Positions 8,704 through 18,194 of a stretch of DNA of 64,000 bases are shown piece after piece; the stretch's first letter is position 1, and each line of letters begins with the position of its first letter. The stretch is from CAZYFH01 sp965197395 (GTDB lineage Bacteria; Acidobacteriota; Vicinamibacteria; Vicinamibacterales; UBA8438), in the NCBI GenBank assembly GCA_965197395.1, contig OZ240205.1:1426001-1490000 (forward strand), in the 5' to 3' direction. Under the pieces are notes generated by a model. It did not search any database and was not told where the DNA came from. It saw nothing but the letters and a program-made list of their open reading frames with translations. Made by a program: the position numbers and the translations under genes.

Positions 8704-9054
8704 CTACTTGGTGGCTGACGGCGAGGAGGAACTCGTCTTCGACGTCGAGGTGGTCTCGGACCCGGACGAGGTCGCCGTGCCGGACGACTTCGCATCCGTC
8801 GACGCAGGGGCCTTCTTGGACGCGTCCTTGTCGGATGACGGCTCGTTCCCCGGCGCCGCTTGATCCGCGCTCGGTTTCCGCGCGTAGTCGGTGATGTACC
8901 AGCCGGTCCCCTTGAACTGAATCGCGGGCGACGACACCAGCTTCCTGACCTTGCCACTGCAAGAGGGACACGTCGAGACGAGCTCGTCCGAAAATTTCTG
9001 GATGCGCTCGAACCGATGCCCACAGTCCTCGCACTCGTACTCGTAAAGCGGCAT
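8704..9054 (-). CDS. FmdB-family zinc-ribbon protein
   Basis: A 116-residue protein that starts MPLYEYECEDCG, the hallmark of the FmdB/CxxC_CxxC_SSSS family. Two CxxC knuckles (CEDC and CPSC) form a predicted zinc ribbon in residues 6-31, followed by GTGWYITDYARK. The last 55 residues are low-complexity Ser, Thr, Lys and Ala, a common disordered tail in this family. I reject a longer upstream start because family members begin at MPLYEY. It is convergent with galU, 18 bp apart. The molecular role is not established; a regulator is often suggested. Confidence 0.85.
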   Translation of the reverse strand: MPLYEYECEDCGHRFERIQKFSDELVSTCPSCSGKVRKLVSSPAIQFKGTGWYITDYARKPSADQAAPGNEPSSDKDASKKAPASTDAKSSGTATSSGSETTSTSKTSSSSPSATK

Positions 9055-9139
9055 CGTCGTCGCGGCCTCGTGTCTCGACCGACCGATCGTAGTGGTCAGG
9101 CCGGAGACGGTCAATTGCCGCCGTGGCCGGGCGTGCGCA

Positions 9140-10807
9140 TCACTCCAGCAGGGTGCCGGACCCCACCATCAGCTCGCGATGCATCCAGAACGGCAGCCCC
9201 CCATGCCCAAGGAGCCGGTCGTGGAACCGTTGCAGGCCGAACTCGCCCCCTTCGGCGGCTTCGCAGTCGGCGCGGAGCTTCAGCAGCATCTGCTTCCCGA
9301 GGGCGTAGAGCACGTAGCCTGGGTCGAAGGTTCCGCGCTCTGCTTCCTGGCGGGCGCTGCTTTCTTCGAGGTAGGCCTCGTCGCGGAAGAACCGCATCCC
9401 CTGCTCGACAGATAAATCCTCGGTGTGCAGTCTTAGGCCGACAACGGTCCGAGCCAGGCGCACGAGGGCCTCGACGAGCTGGCCCAGCCTGACCTCCGTG
9501 TTCCCGCGCTCGAAGCCCTGGTCGAGCATCATCTGCTCGCAGTAGTGCGCCCAGCCCTCGACGAACGACGTGGGCGTGAAGAGGACCGATTTCCGCAAGG
9601 GCGAATCGACCTCGCGGAGGTGCTCGAAGTGCAGGAAGTGGCCGGGGTAGACCTCATGCATCGAAATGGACCAGAGCGTGGCGTGGCTGAAATCCCTGAG
9701 GTGCTCCTGCCGCCGCGCCTTCGACCACGCGGGGTCGACGGTGGTGAGGTAGTAGTACGCGGCCAGCCGCTTCGATTCAAAGGGACCGGCGGTCCACAGG
9801 CTGGCGAACGTCCACCGGTAGAAATCGGGCGTCGGCGCGACCACCACGCCGTCGTGGTCGGGGACCGTCACGATGCGCTTGCGCTGAATGAACGACCGCA
9901 GATCGCGCACCTGTCCTTCGACTGTCCCGATCAGTGCGTCAGCGTCGGGATGACGCGCCTTGACTTGCCGCCAGGCTTCCCGCGGATCGGCATCGATGTC
10001 GGCCGCGACTCGCTTGAACTCCGCTTGGGTCGCCCGCAGCTCGCGCATGGCGACCTTCAACAGTCGGTCGGCGGGCACGTCGATGCCGTCGTCCAGTCGT
10101 AGCTTCTGGCTGAACCGGTCGGCACCGAGCCGAAACGACGCGCGACTCTGCGGCCCGACCCTCTCGCGCAGATGCCCGATGTAGGTGCGCAGCGCATCGG
10201 TGGCTTCGGTGGAGGCATCAGCCAGATCGCCCAGCAGATGCATATCCTCGAGATCGCGAAAGGCGCGGGGAAGGTCCCGCTCGACGAAGGACAATACGCC
10301 TTCGAGAGCTGCGATCCCCACCTTGACGAAGAGGCCGGGCGCCTCGGTCACGTTCTCGCGGGCGGCCTCCAGCAATCGGGGTGTCTGACGCAGCTTCGAC
10401 CCGACGCGCCGCGCGCGCTCGTTGAGGTCGTCGTACGCAAAGAACACCTGGGCCGCCAGGCTATTCGCCAGCGTGGCCGCGTAGAACAACGGACTCCGCT
10501 CCCAGTCACGGGTTTCTTCGAGGGCGAACAGCCGGCTGCGAATGCAGTCGGCGAGCATGCGACGGTCCAGCGTCTCGTCTCGCGTGAGACTGGAGGGGTT
10601 GATGCCATCGAGGCGGCGAGCCCACCCGCCGAGGTCGCGGGCGTGTGACTCGATCGCGGCGCGACTGACATCCTCCAGCAGGTCATCGTGGAGGTGCACG
10701 CCGTCGGCGGCCGCCTCCGTCGGATAGGTTTCGTAGAGATACGCGCGGTACTGTTCGACGAAGTGGGCGAGCGGTTCGGAGGTGTGTGTCGAGTGCGACC
10801 GGCGCAT
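9140..10807 (-). CDS. DUF885 family protein, putative metallopeptidase-like
   Basis: A 555-residue protein of the DUF885 family. The characteristic motif SMHEVYPGHFLHFEH lies at about residue 380 and holds the HExxxH-type metal-ligand pattern of this family; FTPTSFVEGWAHYCEQM follows with the expected acidic ligand. There is no clear signal peptide, so it is probably cytoplasmic. The N-terminus, LAHFVEQYRAYLYETYPTEAAADGVH, is the usual DUF885 opening about substrate-sized helices. Many members are annotated as carboxypeptidase-like, but the substrate is not known. The start at 10807 is the first in-frame ATG. Confidence 0.85.
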   Translation of the reverse strand: MRRSHSTHTSEPLAHFVEQYRAYLYETYPTEAAADGVHLHDDLLEDVSRAAIESHARDLGGWARRLDGINPSSLTRDETLDRRMLADCIRSRLFALEETRDWERSPLFYAATLANSLAAQVFFAYDDLNERARRVGSKLRQTPRLLEAARENVTEAPGLFVKVGIAALEGVLSFVERDLPRAFRDLEDMHLLGDLADASTEATDALRTYIGHLRERVGPQSRASFRLGADRFSQKLRLDDGIDVPADRLLKVAMRELRATQAEFKRVAADIDADPREAWRQVKARHPDADALIGTVEGQVRDLRSFIQRKRIVTVPDHDGVVVAPTPDFYRWTFASLWTAGPFESKRLAAYYYLTTVDPAWSKARRQEHLRDFSHATLWSISMHEVYPGHFLHFEHLREVDSPLRKSVLFTPTSFVEGWAHYCEQMMLDQGFERGNTEVRLGQLVEALVRLARTVVGLRLHTEDLSVEQGMRFFRDEAYLEESSARQEAERGTFDPGYVLYALGKQMLLKLRADCEAAEGGEFGLQRFHDRLLGHGGLPFWMHRELMVGSGTLLE

Positions 10808-10907
10808 CTAGTGCCCCAGAAATCCCACAGATGAAGGGCGGGCCAGCCCTTGATGGTACAATACCGTCCCGGTCCGCACAGCGCGGTGGCCGTGCTTCCC
10901 CGACATC

Positions 10908-11765
10908 GTGCAGGTCAAGCCCGGCACGCTCTACATCGTCGCTACCCCCATCGGCAACCTCGAGGACGTTACCTACCGCGCGATACGGGTGCTCGATGCC
11001 GTCGACCTGATCGCCGCGGAGGACACACGCCGCGCGGCGAAACTGCTCACGCATTACGGCGTCGCGACGCGACGCACCAGCTTTCACGAGCACAACGAAG
11101 TCACGAAGACACCACGCCTGCTCGATCGGCTGGTGGAGGGTGGCACCGTCGCGCTGATCAGTGACGCCGGCACGCCACTCGTGTCCGATCCCGGTGCGCG
11201 TCTCGTCCGAGCGGCCCTCGCCAGGGGCGTCCGAGTCGAAGCGCTCCCCGGTCCGAGTGCCGTGCTCGCCGCGCTTGTCACGTCAGGCGCAGCAGGTGGA
11301 CCGTTCCTTTTCGCCGGTTTCGCTCCGTATCGGTCAAAAGCCAGAAAACGGTGGTTTGGGTCGGTCGCGACCGTGACGCACTCGGTGATTTTCTTTGAGG
11401 CGCCCCATCGTCTACGGGCCTCGCTCATCGACCTGCGCGACACCATCGGAGAGAGAACCATAGCGGTGTGTCGCGAGCTGACTAAACTACACGAAGAGTT
11501 GGTCATTGGACCTATTAGCGAGGTGCTTGCTCGCCTGCCATCGCCGCGCGGAGAAGTGACCGTGGTCGTCGAACCGGCCGTTGAGGGGCTGGGGAAGAGC
11601 CATGTACCACCTACGGGGCAGGCTCTCTTGAAAGAGTTTGGTCGCATGACCAAGGAATTGGGGGTCAGGAGGGTTGCCGTGCGTGCGCTGGCAACCAAGT
11701 ACGGCGTATCTGGAAGAGAGATCTATCAGGCGATCGAGAACGCCAGATCATTGTATGGCGATTGA
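10908..11765 (+). CDS. rsmI: 16S rRNA (cytidine1402-2'-O)-methyltransferase
   Basis: RsmI uses S-adenosylmethionine to 2'-O-methylate C1402 of 16S rRNA in the decoding centre. The tetrapyrrole-methylase fold is clear: GTLYIVATPIGNLED at the start, AAEDTRRAAKLL, then the cofactor-site motif ISDAGTPLVSDPG (about 87) and LPGPSAVLAALVTSG. Length (285 residues) is normal. The start is GTG, preceded by a possible -10 TACAAT at 10857-10862. The gene is divergent from the DUF885 gene and heads toward glmU and glmS without obvious coupling. Confidence 0.95.
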   Translation: MQVKPGTLYIVATPIGNLEDVTYRAIRVLDAVDLIAAEDTRRAAKLLTHYGVATRRTSFHEHNEVTKTPRLLDRLVEGGTVALISDAGTPLVSDPGARLVRAALARGVRVEALPGPSAVLAALVTSGAAGGPFLFAGFAPYRSKARKRWFGSVATVTHSVIFFEAPHRLRASLIDLRDTIGERTIAVCRELTKLHEELVIGPISEVLARLPSPRGEVTVVVEPAVEGLGKSHVPPTGQALLKEFGRMTKELGVRRVAVRALATKYGVSGREIYQAIENARSLYGD

Positions 11766-11822
11766 CCTATCATGTGAAGCTCTGCTAGGCTGTCACGCCT
11801 CCGGCGCGCAGCGAACCCCCCC

Positions 11823-12488
11823 ATGGCGAAACGTCCAGCGCGAAAAACGGCTGCCGCACGCAAGACCCCGACCAGCAAGCGCAAGCGCAAGCGGAAACCC
11901 GCACGGCCGCGGGCCGCGCCGAGCGAACCGGCGCCCGAAGTGAGCGCCGCGGCAAAGGTGCGCCGCGAGCGGTCCGCGCGCGCACTCCAACTCTACGAAC
12001 AGGGGATCGACGCCATGCAGCGGCACGATTTCTCGGTAGCGGACACGACCCTGCGGGAAGTGGTGACCGACTATCCGGAGGAGCGCGAGCTCCGCGAACG
12101 GGCGCGTGTCTACCTGAGAGTCTGCGAACGGGAATCCGCGCCTCCCGTCCCGCAGCCCCAGTCGCTCGAGGAGCGCACGTATGCCGCAACACTGGCGCTC
12201 AATAGCGGGTCGCTCGACGAGGCCGTGCGCCATCTCGACGCCGCTGCCGCCGAGGACCCCGACAGCGATCACGTGCAGTACATGCTGGCCGTCACACGGG
12301 CGCTCCGGGCCGAGACCGATGCGGCCGTCGTGCATCTGCGTCGCGCCATCGAGCTGAACGCGGACAACCGGCTCCTCGCGCAGCAGGAACCCGACTTCAA
12401 GGCACTGCATGCGGACGCCGCGTTCCAACGGGTGATCGAGGCGCCGCCAGCCGCTCCCCCCGCTCGACGCCGGTCACGCAACCACTAG
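11823..12488 (+). CDS. TPR-containing protein with basic N-terminus
   Basis: A 221-residue protein. The first 35 residues are Lys, Arg, Ala and Pro rich (KRKRKRKPARPRAAP), resembling a nucleic-acid-binding or disordered tail. Residues 50-190 form helix pairs typical of tetratricopeptide repeats (ALQLYEQGIDAMQRHDFSVAD, then AATLALNSGSLDEAVRHLDAAA and AVVHLRRAIELNADN). The C-terminus is again basic. It lies 14 bp before glmU and may share its transcript. No specific function can be assigned. Confidence 0.75.
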   Translation: MAKRPARKTAAARKTPTSKRKRKRKPARPRAAPSEPAPEVSAAAKVRRERSARALQLYEQGIDAMQRHDFSVADTTLREVVTDYPEERELRERARVYLRVCERESAPPVPQPQSLEERTYAATLALNSGSLDEAVRHLDAAAAEDPDSDHVQYMLAVTRALRAETDAAVVHLRRAIELNADNRLLAQQEPDFKALHADAAFQRVIEAPPAAPPARRRSRNH

Positions 12489-12502
12489 CTGTCTTAGTCA
12501 GG

Positions 12503-13888
12503 ATGGCCGTTCGCCACGTGATCGTGCTCGCCGCCGGCAAGGGCACGCGGATGCACGCGGCTCGGCCCAAAGTGCTGCATCGGCTGATGGGTCGCACGCT
12601 GCTCGACCACGTCTTGCGGGCGGCGGCATCCCTGGACCCGGCCTCGACTACTGTTATCGTCGGTCACCAAGCGGAACAGGTCTCTACGGCGGCCGAGCTG
12701 GTCGGCGACCCGGGGGTGCGGGTCGTGCGACAAGAACCCCAGCTCGGGACGGCACACGCGCTGCTACAAGCGGCGCCGTGCTTCGACGGTGTCGCGGGGA
12801 CGGTTGTTATCCTCTCCGGCGACGCGCCGCTCATCACACCGGCGACGCTGGCGCACCTGGCGGATCGACACGACGCGGCTGGTGCGGCTGCCACCGTCCT
12901 GACGGCCGTCCTCGACCAGCCGTACGGCTATGGGCGCGTCGTGCGACAGGATGGCGCGTTCGTGCGCATCGTCGAGGAAGCCGACGCCTCCCCGGAGCAG
13001 CGGCAGGTGCGGGAGGTCAACTCGGGCATCTATGCCTTCGACCTCGATCCGCTCTTTGACGCCCTGGCGCAAGTCCCCGAGGACGGACCGAAGCGCGAGC
13101 GCTACCTGCCGGCCATCCTGCAGATGTATCGTCGCCGGCGGTTGACGGTGGAAACGGTCGTGACCGAGGACGCGCGAGAGATCCGCGGTATCAACAGCCA
13201 GGCCGAGCTGGCGGAAACGAGCGGCTTTATGCGACGAGGCAAGAACGACGAGCTCATGGCGGCCGGCGTGACCATCGAGGACCCAGCGACGACCTACATC
13301 GATGGTGACGTCGTCGTCGGTCCCGACACCGTGATTCATCCGGGGGTGATGCTTGAGGGGCGCACGGTGATTGGCGCACGCTGCGAGCTGCACGGGGGCG
13401 TGCGTATCGTCGACTCCACGGTCGGGGACGACGTCACGGTCAACAACTTCTGCGTGATCGCCCACTCGGAGATCGCCGCGGGCGCGCGGGTCGGTCCGTT
13501 CGCGCACATCCGGCCCGAGTCGGTGATTGGGGAGCGGGCGCGCGTCGGCAACTTCGTCGAGCTCAAGAGAACGACGCTCGGCACCGACGCGAAGGCCAAC
13601 CACCTGAGCTACGTGGGCGATGCGGAGATTGGAGCCGGCGTCAACATCGGCGCCGGCACGATCACCTGCAACTTCGACGGCCGCACCAAACACCGCACCC
13701 GGCTCGAGCCCGACGTGTTCGTCGGAAGTGGCACCCAACTCGTCGCCCCGGTGACCGTGGGTCGTGGCGCCTACATCGCGGCTGGCTCGTGCGTCACCGA
13801 CGATGTGCCGGCCGGCGCGCTTGCGATCGCCCGCGGGCGTCAGTCGAACAAGGAAGGCTGGGCGGACGAGAAAAGGAAGAAGGGCTAG
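12503..13888 (+). CDS. glmU: bifunctional UDP-GlcNAc pyrophosphorylase / GlcN-1-P acetyltransferase
   Basis: GlmU acetylates glucosamine 1-phosphate and then forms UDP-GlcNAc, the precursor of peptidoglycan and lipid A. The N-terminal uridylyltransferase domain (about 1-230) starts VLAAGKGTRMHAARPKVLH. The C-terminal left-handed beta-helix (about 250-455) has repeated hexapeptides and the acetyltransferase active-site region KANHLSYVGDAEIG with the conserved His, followed by GAGTITCNFDG. Length of 461 residues is typical. glmS begins 28 bp later, so consecutive pathway enzymes are adjacent. Confidence 0.96.
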   Translation: MAVRHVIVLAAGKGTRMHAARPKVLHRLMGRTLLDHVLRAAASLDPASTTVIVGHQAEQVSTAAELVGDPGVRVVRQEPQLGTAHALLQAAPCFDGVAGTVVILSGDAPLITPATLAHLADRHDAAGAAATVLTAVLDQPYGYGRVVRQDGAFVRIVEEADASPEQRQVREVNSGIYAFDLDPLFDALAQVPEDGPKRERYLPAILQMYRRRRLTVETVVTEDAREIRGINSQAELAETSGFMRRGKNDELMAAGVTIEDPATTYIDGDVVVGPDTVIHPGVMLEGRTVIGARCELHGGVRIVDSTVGDDVTVNNFCVIAHSEIAAGARVGPFAHIRPESVIGERARVGNFVELKRTTLGTDAKANHLSYVGDAEIGAGVNIGAGTITCNFDGRTKHRTRLEPDVFVGSGTQLVAPVTVGRGAYIAAGSCVTDDVPAGALAIARGRQSNKEGWADEKRKKG

Positions 13889-13916
13889 GTCCTACGCTAC
13901 AGTTAGGGTGCTCACC

Positions 13917-15761
13917 ATGTGCGGCATCATTGGCTACCTCGGTGACAAACCGGCCGTGCCCGTCCTGATCGACGGCCTGCGACGGCTCGAGTATCGAGGC
14001 TACGACTCGGCCGGGGTCGCCCTGGTCCGCAGCGGCGAAGTCGACGTGCGCCGGAGCGCGGGCAAGCTCGACCGGCTCGAGCACGTCATTCGCACCGATC
14101 CGGTGGACGGCGACTACGGTATCGGCCACACCCGCTGGGCGACCCACGGCCGGCCGACTGAGGAGAACGCCCACCCGCACCGCGACTGCAGCGGCCACCT
14201 CGTGGTCGTGCACAACGGAATCATCGAGAACTATCTCGAGCTCAAACAGCAGCTCCAGGGCGAAGGCCACCGCTTCGAAACCGAGACCGACACGGAAGCG
14301 ATCGCGCATCTCGTGGAGAGCGAGATCCGGAGCGACGGGCTCGAGAACGCCGTGCGCCGGGCGCTGGGCCGGCTCCGCGGTCTGTTCGGCATGGTCCTGG
14401 TCCATGCGGATGACCCCGACAAGATCGTGGCGGTGCGCAACGGTCCGCCCATCGTTGTCGGTATCGGGGACGCGGAGTTCCTGGTGGCGTCCGACGTGCC
14501 CGCCATACTCGCCCACACGCGTGACGTCGTGTTCCTCGGCGATGAGGAGATGGCGGTCATCACACACGGTGGCGTCGAGTTCACCGACTACGCCGGCCGG
14601 GCCGTCTCGAAGGCCACGCAGCGGATCCAATGGGACCCCGTGATGGCCGAGAAGGCCGGCTACAAGCACTTCATGCTGAAGGAGATCTTCGAACAGCCCT
14701 GGGCGCTCCAGGAAACGGTGCTTGGACGCATCTCCGAGGAGCATGCCAGCGTCTATCTCGGCGAGCTCGAGATCCCGGCCGAGACGCTCCAAGCGTTCGA
14801 ACAGGTCGTCATCCTCGCGTGCGGGACGTCGTGGCATGCCGCCCTCGTGGGCAAGTTCTTGATCGAATCGCTGGCGCGTGTGCGTGTCGAGGTCGACTAC
14901 GGGTCGGAGTACAGATATCGCGACCCGATCGTCGGTGAGCGCACGCTCGTGGTCGTGATCACGCAATCCGGCGAGACGGCGGACACCCTGGCGGCGTTGC
15001 GCGAGGCGCGGTCGAAAGGCGCGAAGAGCATCGCGATCTGCAACGTCGTGGGCAGCATGGCGACCCGTGAGGCCGATGGCACGCTGTATACGCACGCGGG
15101 TCCGGAGATCGGGGTCGCGTCGACCAAGGCCTTTACCTCGCAGCTCGTGGCGCTCAACCTCCTCGCGCTGCACCTGGCCCAGGCGCGCGACACGCTGGCG
15201 CCAGCCGAGGCGCGGCGGCAGATCGAGGCGCTTGCGCACCTGCCGGTCTTGCTCGAGCACACGCTGAAAGCTGACGCACGCATCTCCACGATCGCGAAGC
15301 GGTTCTACCGGAGTGCGAACTTTCTCTACCTGGGGCGCGGCATCAACTACCCGATTGCCTTGGAGGGCGCGCTCAAACTGAAGGAGATCTCCTATATCCA
15401 CGCCGAGGGCTACCCCGGCGGTGAGATGAAGCACGGCCCCATTGCCCTCATCGACGAGAACATGCCGGTGGTCGCGGTCGTGCCGCGCGACGCGGTGTTC
15501 GAGAAGATGCGCACGAATCTGCAGGAGGCCAAGGCCCGCGGCGCGTCCATCCTCGTCCTGACCGACGCGGCCCCGGAAGACTTCGAGGGCTTGGTCGATC
15601 GCGAGCGCGACGAGATCATTGCGATCCCACCGACCCATCCGCTCTTGACGCCCGTGCTGATGGTCGTGCCGCTGCAGCTGCTGGCCTATCACATCGCGGT
15701 GCTTCGGGGCTGCGACGTGGACCAGCCGCGCAACCTCGCCAAGAGCGTGACGGTGGAATAG
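13917..15761 (+). CDS. glmS: glutamine--fructose-6-phosphate aminotransferase
   Basis: GlmS makes glucosamine 6-phosphate from fructose 6-phosphate and glutamine, the entry step for amino-sugar synthesis. The start is fixed by MCGIIGYLG: Cys2 is the amidotransferase nucleophile after Met removal. The glutaminase domain (about 1-230) shows GHTRWATHG and HNGIIENY. Two SIS sugar-isomerase domains follow (ILACGTSWHAALVGK, QSGETADT and GRGINYPIALEGALKLKE), and the C-terminus ends DQPRNLAKSVTVE as usual. Only about 30 bp separate it from glmU, which leaves no room for a glmS ribozyme. Confidence 0.96.
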   Translation: MCGIIGYLGDKPAVPVLIDGLRRLEYRGYDSAGVALVRSGEVDVRRSAGKLDRLEHVIRTDPVDGDYGIGHTRWATHGRPTEENAHPHRDCSGHLVVVHNGIIENYLELKQQLQGEGHRFETETDTEAIAHLVESEIRSDGLENAVRRALGRLRGLFGMVLVHADDPDKIVAVRNGPPIVVGIGDAEFLVASDVPAILAHTRDVVFLGDEEMAVITHGGVEFTDYAGRAVSKATQRIQWDPVMAEKAGYKHFMLKEIFEQPWALQETVLGRISEEHASVYLGELEIPAETLQAFEQVVILACGTSWHAALVGKFLIESLARVRVEVDYGSEYRYRDPIVGERTLVVVITQSGETADTLAALREARSKGAKSIAICNVVGSMATREADGTLYTHAGPEIGVASTKAFTSQLVALNLLALHLAQARDTLAPAEARRQIEALAHLPVLLEHTLKADARISTIAKRFYRSANFLYLGRGINYPIALEGALKLKEISYIHAEGYPGGEMKHGPIALIDENMPVVAVVPRDAVFEKMRTNLQEAKARGASILVLTDAAPEDFEGLVDRERDEIIAIPPTHPLLTPVLMVVPLQLLAYHIAVLRGCDVDQPRNLAKSVTVE

Positions 15762-15832
15762 GGACATGCCTCGCGACCGCCGCGCGGGCACCACCCCTCG
15801 GCGCTGACCCCGAGGCCCTGGCCACCCGCCCG

Positions 15833-18103
15833 ATGCGTTTCCTCGACGAGCTCAACCCCGAGCAGCGGACCGCGGTGTTGCACCGAGAGGGGCCGCTGCT
15901 GATTCTGGCCGGTGCCGGCTCGGGAAAGACGCGCGTCATCTGTTATCGGCTGGCGCATCTCATCGGCGACGGGCACGCCGACCCGACCCAGGTGTTGGCG
16001 GTGACCTTTACGAACAAGGCCGCCGAGGAGATGCGGGCCCGCGTCGAGCGGCTGCTGGAGTCGGAGCATCCGAAGCTGTGGGTCTCGACGTTTCACGCCT
16101 TCTGCGCGCGGATATTGCGGCGCGAGGCGCCGCGGATCGGCCTGACGCGCGACTTCGTCATCTACGACTCCGTCGACCAGTTGGCGGTCGTTCGGCGCGC
16201 GATGCGCGACCTCGACGTGGACGACAAGATCACGCCGCCACGGGCACTGCTCTCGCGCATCAGCCATGCCAAGAACCGAATGGAAAGCGCCGCCGACGTT
16301 CGCCGCGACGGTCTGACGTTCGGCGACGAGCAGCTCGCCCGGGTCTACGACCACTATGCGCGCGCCCTTGAACAGAGCAACGCACTCGACTTCGATGACC
16401 TCCTCCTGAAGACAGTCACGCTCTTCGACAGATCTGACGAGGCGCGGGGTCGATACGCGGAGCGCTTCCGGTTCGTCATGGTGGATGAGTATCAGGACAC
16501 GAATCGGCCGCAGTATCTGCTCGTGCGGCATCTCGCCGCCGCGCACCGCAACCTGTGCGTCGTCGGCGATCCGGACCAATCGATCTACAAGTGGCGCGGC
16601 GCCGATCTGCGGAACATTCTCGACTTCGAAGCGGACTTCCCCGAAACAACGGTCGTGCGGCTGGAGCGCAACTACCGATCCACGCAGGTCATCCTCGACG
16701 CCGCCACCGGGGTCATCAGCCGCAACTCAAACCGCAAGGCGAAGCGGCTCTGGACCGAGCGTGAAGGGGGCGATTTGATCGTGTGCCACCGCGCCCACGA
16801 CGAGCTCGAAGAGGCCGACTTCATTGTCGGACGACTGCGGGCGGCGCTGGCCGCCGAGGCCGACGCCGTGGCGGTGCTGTATCGCACGAACGCGCAATCC
16901 CGTGCCATCGAGGATGCGTTGACCCGGGAGGCGATGCCCTACAGGGTCGTGGGAGGGGTCCGCTTCTACGAGCGGAAGGAGATCAAGGACGCCCTGGCCT
17001 ATCTCAAGCTACTACTCAACCCGCACGACGACGTCAGCCTCCGGCGGGTGATCAACGTGCCGGCCCGCGGGATTGGCAAGGGGGTCATGGAGCGCCTGGA
17101 GGGCGTCGATCCGCAACCGCCGCCGACCCTCTCACCGCTGCTACGGGAGAGCGGTCTGGGACCGGCGGCCGCGCCCAAATCGCTCTGGGCGCGGGTCGTG
17201 CGGGCCACCGACGAGCGGCTGCTGCCGACCCGGGCGCTATCGGTGGTCACCCGATTCCGCGACATGATGACAGCGCTGACTCGGACGGCCGGCACCGAAC
17301 CGGCCTCGGTCGCGCTCGCCAGTGCCCTCGATCAGACACGCTATCTCGAAGCGCTGCGGGACGACGGTAGCGCCGAGGCGGAATCCCGCGTCTCGAACCT
17401 GACGGAGCTGGTCTCCGCCGCGCGTGATTACGAGGTGCGTGAGGACGGCGCGAGCCTGGCGGGCTTCATCGACCGGCTCTCGCTGCTGTCGGAAGCCGAC
17501 GAGGAAGAGGGCGCGCGCAACGCCCGCATCTGGCTGATGACGCTCCACGCGGCCAAGGGGCTGGAGTTCCCGCTCGTGGTGATTTCCGGCATGGAGGACG
17601 GCCTCTTTCCGCACGCGCGGGCTGCAGACGATGAGGCGGAGCTCGAAGAGGAACGACGGTTGTGCTATGTCGGGATGACGCGCGCCCGGTCGCAGCTGGT
17701 GCTGACCAGCGCCGCGCGCCGGCGCGTCTTCGGCGAATACCAGTCAACCGAGCCGTCGCGCTTCTTTCTGGAGATCCCTGCCGAGCTCGCCGAGGTCGTC
17801 GAGCCGGCCTTCAGCCCGCCGTCCCGCGCGCCGGCCACGACCGGCAGGCGCCGCTCGTTTCAGCGACGCGGCCGGTGGGAGGAGCCTGCCGCGGAGCCGC
17901 CGCGGTATGCCCATGACGACGCCGCCGAAGACCAGTCGTACGGCGGCATCTCGCCCGGCGCGCGTCTACGGCATCCGACCTTTGGTGTCGGGACGGTGGT
18001 GAGCGTCGAGGCGGCGTCATCCGATCTCAAGCTCACCATGCGGTTCAGCGGGGTCGGCGTGAAGAAGCTGTTCGCGCGCTATGCGAAGCTGGAACCCGTA
18101 TGA
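15833..18103 (+). CDS. pcrA: ATP-dependent DNA helicase, UvrD/PcrA type
   Basis: A superfamily 1A 3'-5' helicase of 756 residues for repair and replication-fork clearance. Visible motifs in order are Walker A GAGSGKT (27-33), motif II DEYQDTN, motif III GDPDQSIYKWRGA, LERNYRS, motif V with LHAAKGLEFPLV, and motif VI CYVGMTRARSQL. The C-terminal segment HPTFGVGTVVSVE followed by KKLFARYAKL matches the Tudor-like RNA polymerase-binding tail of PcrA and UvrD. The name PcrA is preferred over Rep on the basis of this tail. The antiporter operon begins about 90 bp downstream. Confidence 0.93.
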   Translation: MRFLDELNPEQRTAVLHREGPLLILAGAGSGKTRVICYRLAHLIGDGHADPTQVLAVTFTNKAAEEMRARVERLLESEHPKLWVSTFHAFCARILRREAPRIGLTRDFVIYDSVDQLAVVRRAMRDLDVDDKITPPRALLSRISHAKNRMESAADVRRDGLTFGDEQLARVYDHYARALEQSNALDFDDLLLKTVTLFDRSDEARGRYAERFRFVMVDEYQDTNRPQYLLVRHLAAAHRNLCVVGDPDQSIYKWRGADLRNILDFEADFPETTVVRLERNYRSTQVILDAATGVISRNSNRKAKRLWTEREGGDLIVCHRAHDELEEADFIVGRLRAALAAEADAVAVLYRTNAQSRAIEDALTREAMPYRVVGGVRFYERKEIKDALAYLKLLLNPHDDVSLRRVINVPARGIGKGVMERLEGVDPQPPPTLSPLLRESGLGPAAAPKSLWARVVRATDERLLPTRALSVVTRFRDMMTALTRTAGTEPASVALASALDQTRYLEALRDDGSAEAESRVSNLTELVSAARDYEVREDGASLAGFIDRLSLLSEADEEEGARNARIWLMTLHAAKGLEFPLVVISGMEDGLFPHARAADDEAELEEERRLCYVGMTRARSQLVLTSAARRRVFGEYQSTEPSRFFLEIPAELAEVVEPAFSPPSRAPATTGRRRSFQRRGRWEEPAAEPPRYAHDDAAEDQSYGGISPGARLRHPTFGVGTVVSVEAASSDLKLTMRFSGVGVKKLFARYAKLEPV

Positions 18104-18182
18104 CGCCCGCGTGCCGGCCACACGCACTCCTGAGCCTCTGCTCGTCGGTTTCTCGTGTCGGGCACGTGCGGGCACCGCGCGG

Positions 18183-18188
18183 TAGAAT
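18183..18188 (+). promoter_or_regulatory. putative -10 element of a leaderless antiporter transcript
   Basis: TAGAAT lies 6 bases before the GTG start of mrpE (18195), with only Cs between. This spacing would place the transcription start at or next to the start codon, giving a leaderless mRNA. There is no recognisable ribosome-binding site. A convincing -35 was not found, so this is tentative. Confidence 0.35.
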
Positions 18189-18194
18189 CCCCCC

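Noticed and set aside
13889..13916. glmS ribozyme upstream of glmS
   Set aside because: The gap to glmU is only 28 bp, far too short for the ribozyme.
13794..15794. 666-codon open frame antisense to glmS
   Set aside because: glmS is unmistakable on the plus strand; the antisense product has no recognisable domain.
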